In this document: positions 33,534-35,378 of the stretch, in pieces
Layout of the letters: each line of letters begins with the position of its first letter
Numbering within the stretch: position 1 is the stretch's first letter
DNA from: Myxococcales bacterium
Lineage (GTDB): Bacteria; Myxococcota_A; Polyangia; Polyangiales; Houyiibacteriaceae
Assembly (NCBI GenBank): GCA_029862185.1
Contig: JAOTXX010000042.1
Location: forward strand, 1 to 35,378
Direction: 5' to 3'
DNA length: 35,378 nt
Position numbers and translations under genes: made by a program
The notes under the pieces: generated by a model
What the model saw: the letters and a program-made list of their open reading frames with translations, nothing else
The model's database searches: none
Told to the model about the DNA's origin: nothing

Positions 33534-35318
33534 ATGGCAACACCAAGCAATCCACTGGTCGACGATGATCTCGTCGATTTTCTCCTCTACGCCGTTCTCG
33601 ACGCCGAGTCGCTGTGCGAGCTCGACGGCTATCGGCAACACTCCAAGCAGACCTTCGACCTCTACATCGACAGCGTCCGACGGTTCTCGCGGCACGACCT
33701 CCTTCCGACGTACAAGCCCATGGATGAAGAGCCGCCGGTGTTTCGCGATGGGCGAATCCATACCCACCCCGCGCTGCCCGCGCTTTACGAACGGATGATC
33801 GAACTCGGCGTGCTGACCGCCACGCGCCCCGAATCGGTCGGTGGACAGCAGATGCCGATGCTAATCCACACGATGGCAAGCGCGTACCTCATGGCCGCCA
33901 ACCTGAGCGCGTACGGTTACATCGGCCTCACGCTGGGAGCTGGACATCTGATCGAGGCGTTTGGTTCGGACGAGGTCAAAGAGCGCTTCTTGGCGCGCAT
34001 GTATGGAGGCGAGTGGACCGGGACGATGGCCCTCACCGAACCGCAGGCCGGAAGCAGCCTCGGCGACATCAGCACGACCGCAACGCCGACCGACGACGGT
34101 CACTACCTCATCAAGGGCAGCAAGATCTTCATCTCCGGCGCGGATCACGGCATCACTGACAACGTCGTCAACCTCACCTTGGCCCGAATCAAAGGCGCGC
34201 CCGAGGGGACCAAGGGGATTTCATTGTTCGCCATCCCGAGGCTTCGCGAAGAAGACGGTCGCCTGGTCCCGAACGACGTGACGGTGGCCGGCATGATTCA
34301 CAAGATCGGTTGGCGTGGAATCCCGAGCCTTGCGTTGGAGTTTGGCGATGAAGGCGACTGCAGGGGTTGGCTCGTCGGAGAGCCCAATCAGGGCCTTCGC
34401 TGCATGTTTCAGATGATGAACGAGGCTCGCATCATGATCGGAGTCAACGGCTTCGCGACGGCTTCGGCCGCGTATCACGAGGCGCGGCTCTACGCGCTCG
34501 ATCGCATGCAGGGGCGCACACCGGGCCGCCGCGACGGAGAACAAGTGGCGATCGTCGAGCACGCAGACGTTCGTCGGATGCTCTTACGTCAAAAAGCAAT
34601 CGTCGAGGGAAGCCTGGCATTGCTGGGCGCCGTCGCTCGCTACGCGGACCTCGCTGCGCACGGTGCAACGGCGGAGGACCGGGAGCGCGCCGACCTGTTG
34701 CTCAACTTGCTCACGCCAGTCGCGAAGACCTTCCCCGCCGAACGAGGCTTCGAGTCGAACGTGCTCTCTGTTCAAATTCACGGCGGCTACGGCTATACGA
34801 GCGAATACCTTCCCGAAGCGTACATGCGCGATCAAAAGCTCAACACGATTCATGAAGGAACCAACGGGATTCAAAGCTTGGATCTGCTCGGCCGGCAGGT
34901 CATGTCCAAAGGCGGTGCCCCACTGCGAGCGCTCGCGGAAGAGATCGGTCACACCGTTACTCGAGCACGGGAAGCCGGCTGCGACTCGGAGCTCTGTACG
35001 GCCCTCGAGGAAGCGGTCGCTCGGGTCGGCGCCATCACCATGGAGCTCGGTCAGCGCGGCATGGCCGGAGACGCGGACGGCATGCTCGGCCACAGTTGGG
35101 ACTACCTCGACATGTTTGCAACCCTCGTCATCGGCTGGCAGTGGCTCAACATGGCCGCCGTGGCGCGAACCGCGTCAATCTCCGAGGCGCGCAAAGGTGG
35201 GACCGACGCTGCAGCCCAGTATTGGATCCGCACTGAAATCCCTCGCATCCCTCTGCTCGCGGATCTCTGCCGAAGCAACGAAGACTCGTACATCAAAGCG
35301 GAAGCCGGTTGGTTCTAA
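33534..35318 (+). CDS. Large acyl-CoA dehydrogenase with C-terminal extension (FadE5/AidB-like length)
   Basis: From the ATG at 33534 the protein has 594 residues, about 200 longer than classical acyl-CoA dehydrogenases, as in the FadE5 group and related enzymes. Motifs include GTMALTEPQAGSSLGDISTTA, KGSKIFISGADHGITDN, GMIHKIGWRGIPSLALEF, MNEARIMIGVNGFATAS, SVQIHGGYGYTSEYLPEAYMRD and TIHEGTNGIQSLDLLGR. The HEGT glutamate is the expected catalytic base. The C-terminal helical extension ends near YIKAEAGWF. The frame opens at 33459, but that upstream part is basic and lies close to the divergent start. It probably takes part in fatty-acid beta-oxidation. Confidence 0.93.
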   Translation: MATPSNPLVDDDLVDFLLYAVLDAESLCELDGYRQHSKQTFDLYIDSVRRFSRHDLLPTYKPMDEEPPVFRDGRIHTHPALPALYERMIELGVLTATRPESVGGQQMPMLIHTMASAYLMAANLSAYGYIGLTLGAGHLIEAFGSDEVKERFLARMYGGEWTGTMALTEPQAGSSLGDISTTATPTDDGHYLIKGSKIFISGADHGITDNVVNLTLARIKGAPEGTKGISLFAIPRLREEDGRLVPNDVTVAGMIHKIGWRGIPSLALEFGDEGDCRGWLVGEPNQGLRCMFQMMNEARIMIGVNGFATASAAYHEARLYALDRMQGRTPGRRDGEQVAIVEHADVRRMLLRQKAIVEGSLALLGAVARYADLAAHGATAEDRERADLLLNLLTPVAKTFPAERGFESNVLSVQIHGGYGYTSEYLPEAYMRDQKLNTIHEGTNGIQSLDLLGRQVMSKGGAPLRALAEEIGHTVTRAREAGCDSELCTALEEAVARVGAITMELGQRGMAGDADGMLGHSWDYLDMFATLVIGWQWLNMAAVARTASISEARKGGTDAAAQYWIRTEIPRIPLLADLCRSNEDSYIKAEAGWF

Positions 35319-35321
35319 GGC

Positions 35322-35378
35322 TCAGCGAGCCTTCTTCTTGGCGACCTTCCGCCGGCAGACCTCGTTGATGAGCCTCAG
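35322..35378 (-). CDS. C-terminal end of a gene entering from the right edge
   Basis: The minus-strand frame from the edge reads LRLINEVCRRKVAKKKAR and stops at TGA (35324-35322), three bases after the end of the acyl-CoA dehydrogenase gene. The Lys/Arg-rich tail and close convergent spacing resemble a real gene end, but 18 codons are too few to name a product. Confidence 0.4.
   Translation of the reverse strand: MRLINEVCRRKVAKKKAR

Noticed and set aside
1-35378. CRISPR array, tRNA or rRNA genes, prophage or intact insertion sequence.
   Set aside because: No regularly spaced repeats, cloverleaf-like sequences, integrase or transposase reading frames were seen on either strand.

Overview
The window is GC-rich, densely packed DNA from a Gram-negative bacterium: there are lipoprotein signals, periplasmic and outer-membrane-type proteins, and one apparent beta-barrel gene. 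The gene set is an orphan TRAP-type binding protein, wax-ester synthase, AGPS-like ether-lipid enzyme, neutral ceramidase, several SDRs and acyl-CoA dehydrogenases, and an EXPERA membrane protein. This recalls Myxococcota or related former deltaproteobacteria, but no rRNA or tRNA lies in the window, so the assignment is an inference.

Left part (1-6177): the first 27 codons of katG run off the left edge behind furA (ATGA overlap). Next come a disrupted ORF, a hemerythrin-like protein, a frameshifted outer-membrane protein gene, two envelope proteins of unknown function, an SDR lacking the catalytic Tyr, and a broken MscS channel gene. Two copies of a 141-bp element with 12-bp terminal inverted repeats and an internal hairpin (558-698 and, inverted, 4046-4186) lie here. 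I regard these as a MITE/REP-like mobile repeat.

Middle part (6178-16483): a NAPE-PLD-like metallo-hydrolase is followed by an ion/osmotic-stress neighbourhood. An approximately 1,144-residue membrane protein joins a periplasmic coiled-coil domain, several membrane helices and a cytoplasmic P-loop ATPase plus winged helix. It sits 10 bp upstream of an MscS channel gene. CorA, a TerB-like protein, another MscS channel and a TMTC-like GT-C glycosyltransferase follow. The ATPase-MscS pair looks like a split MscK in which an ATPase occupies the place of the fused channel, and it is my main candidate for an undescribed system.

Right part (16585-35378): after a DEAD-box RNA helicase with a DbpA-like C-terminus, the region is mostly lipid metabolism. 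A hypothetical gene, WS/DGAT acyltransferase and EXPERA protein form one minus-strand unit. A four-gene plus-strand operon with stop/start overlaps at every junction encodes neutral ceramidase, PQQ sugar dehydrogenase, a DAG/sphingoid-type lipid kinase and a PlsC acyltransferase. A minus-strand operon encodes a GST-like protein, AGPS-like ether-lipid synthase, Acr1-type fatty acyl-CoA reductase and DctP-like binding protein. A DltE-like SDR and two divergent acyl-CoA dehydrogenases complete the region. Together these suggest turnover of sphingolipids, formation of fatty alcohols for wax esters or ether lipids, and beta-oxidation.

Three single-base frameshifts are inferred (two in the barrel gene, one in the MscS pseudogene). 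All look like one-base deletions, so sequencing error must be considered, although the MscS copy also has an independent in-frame stop.
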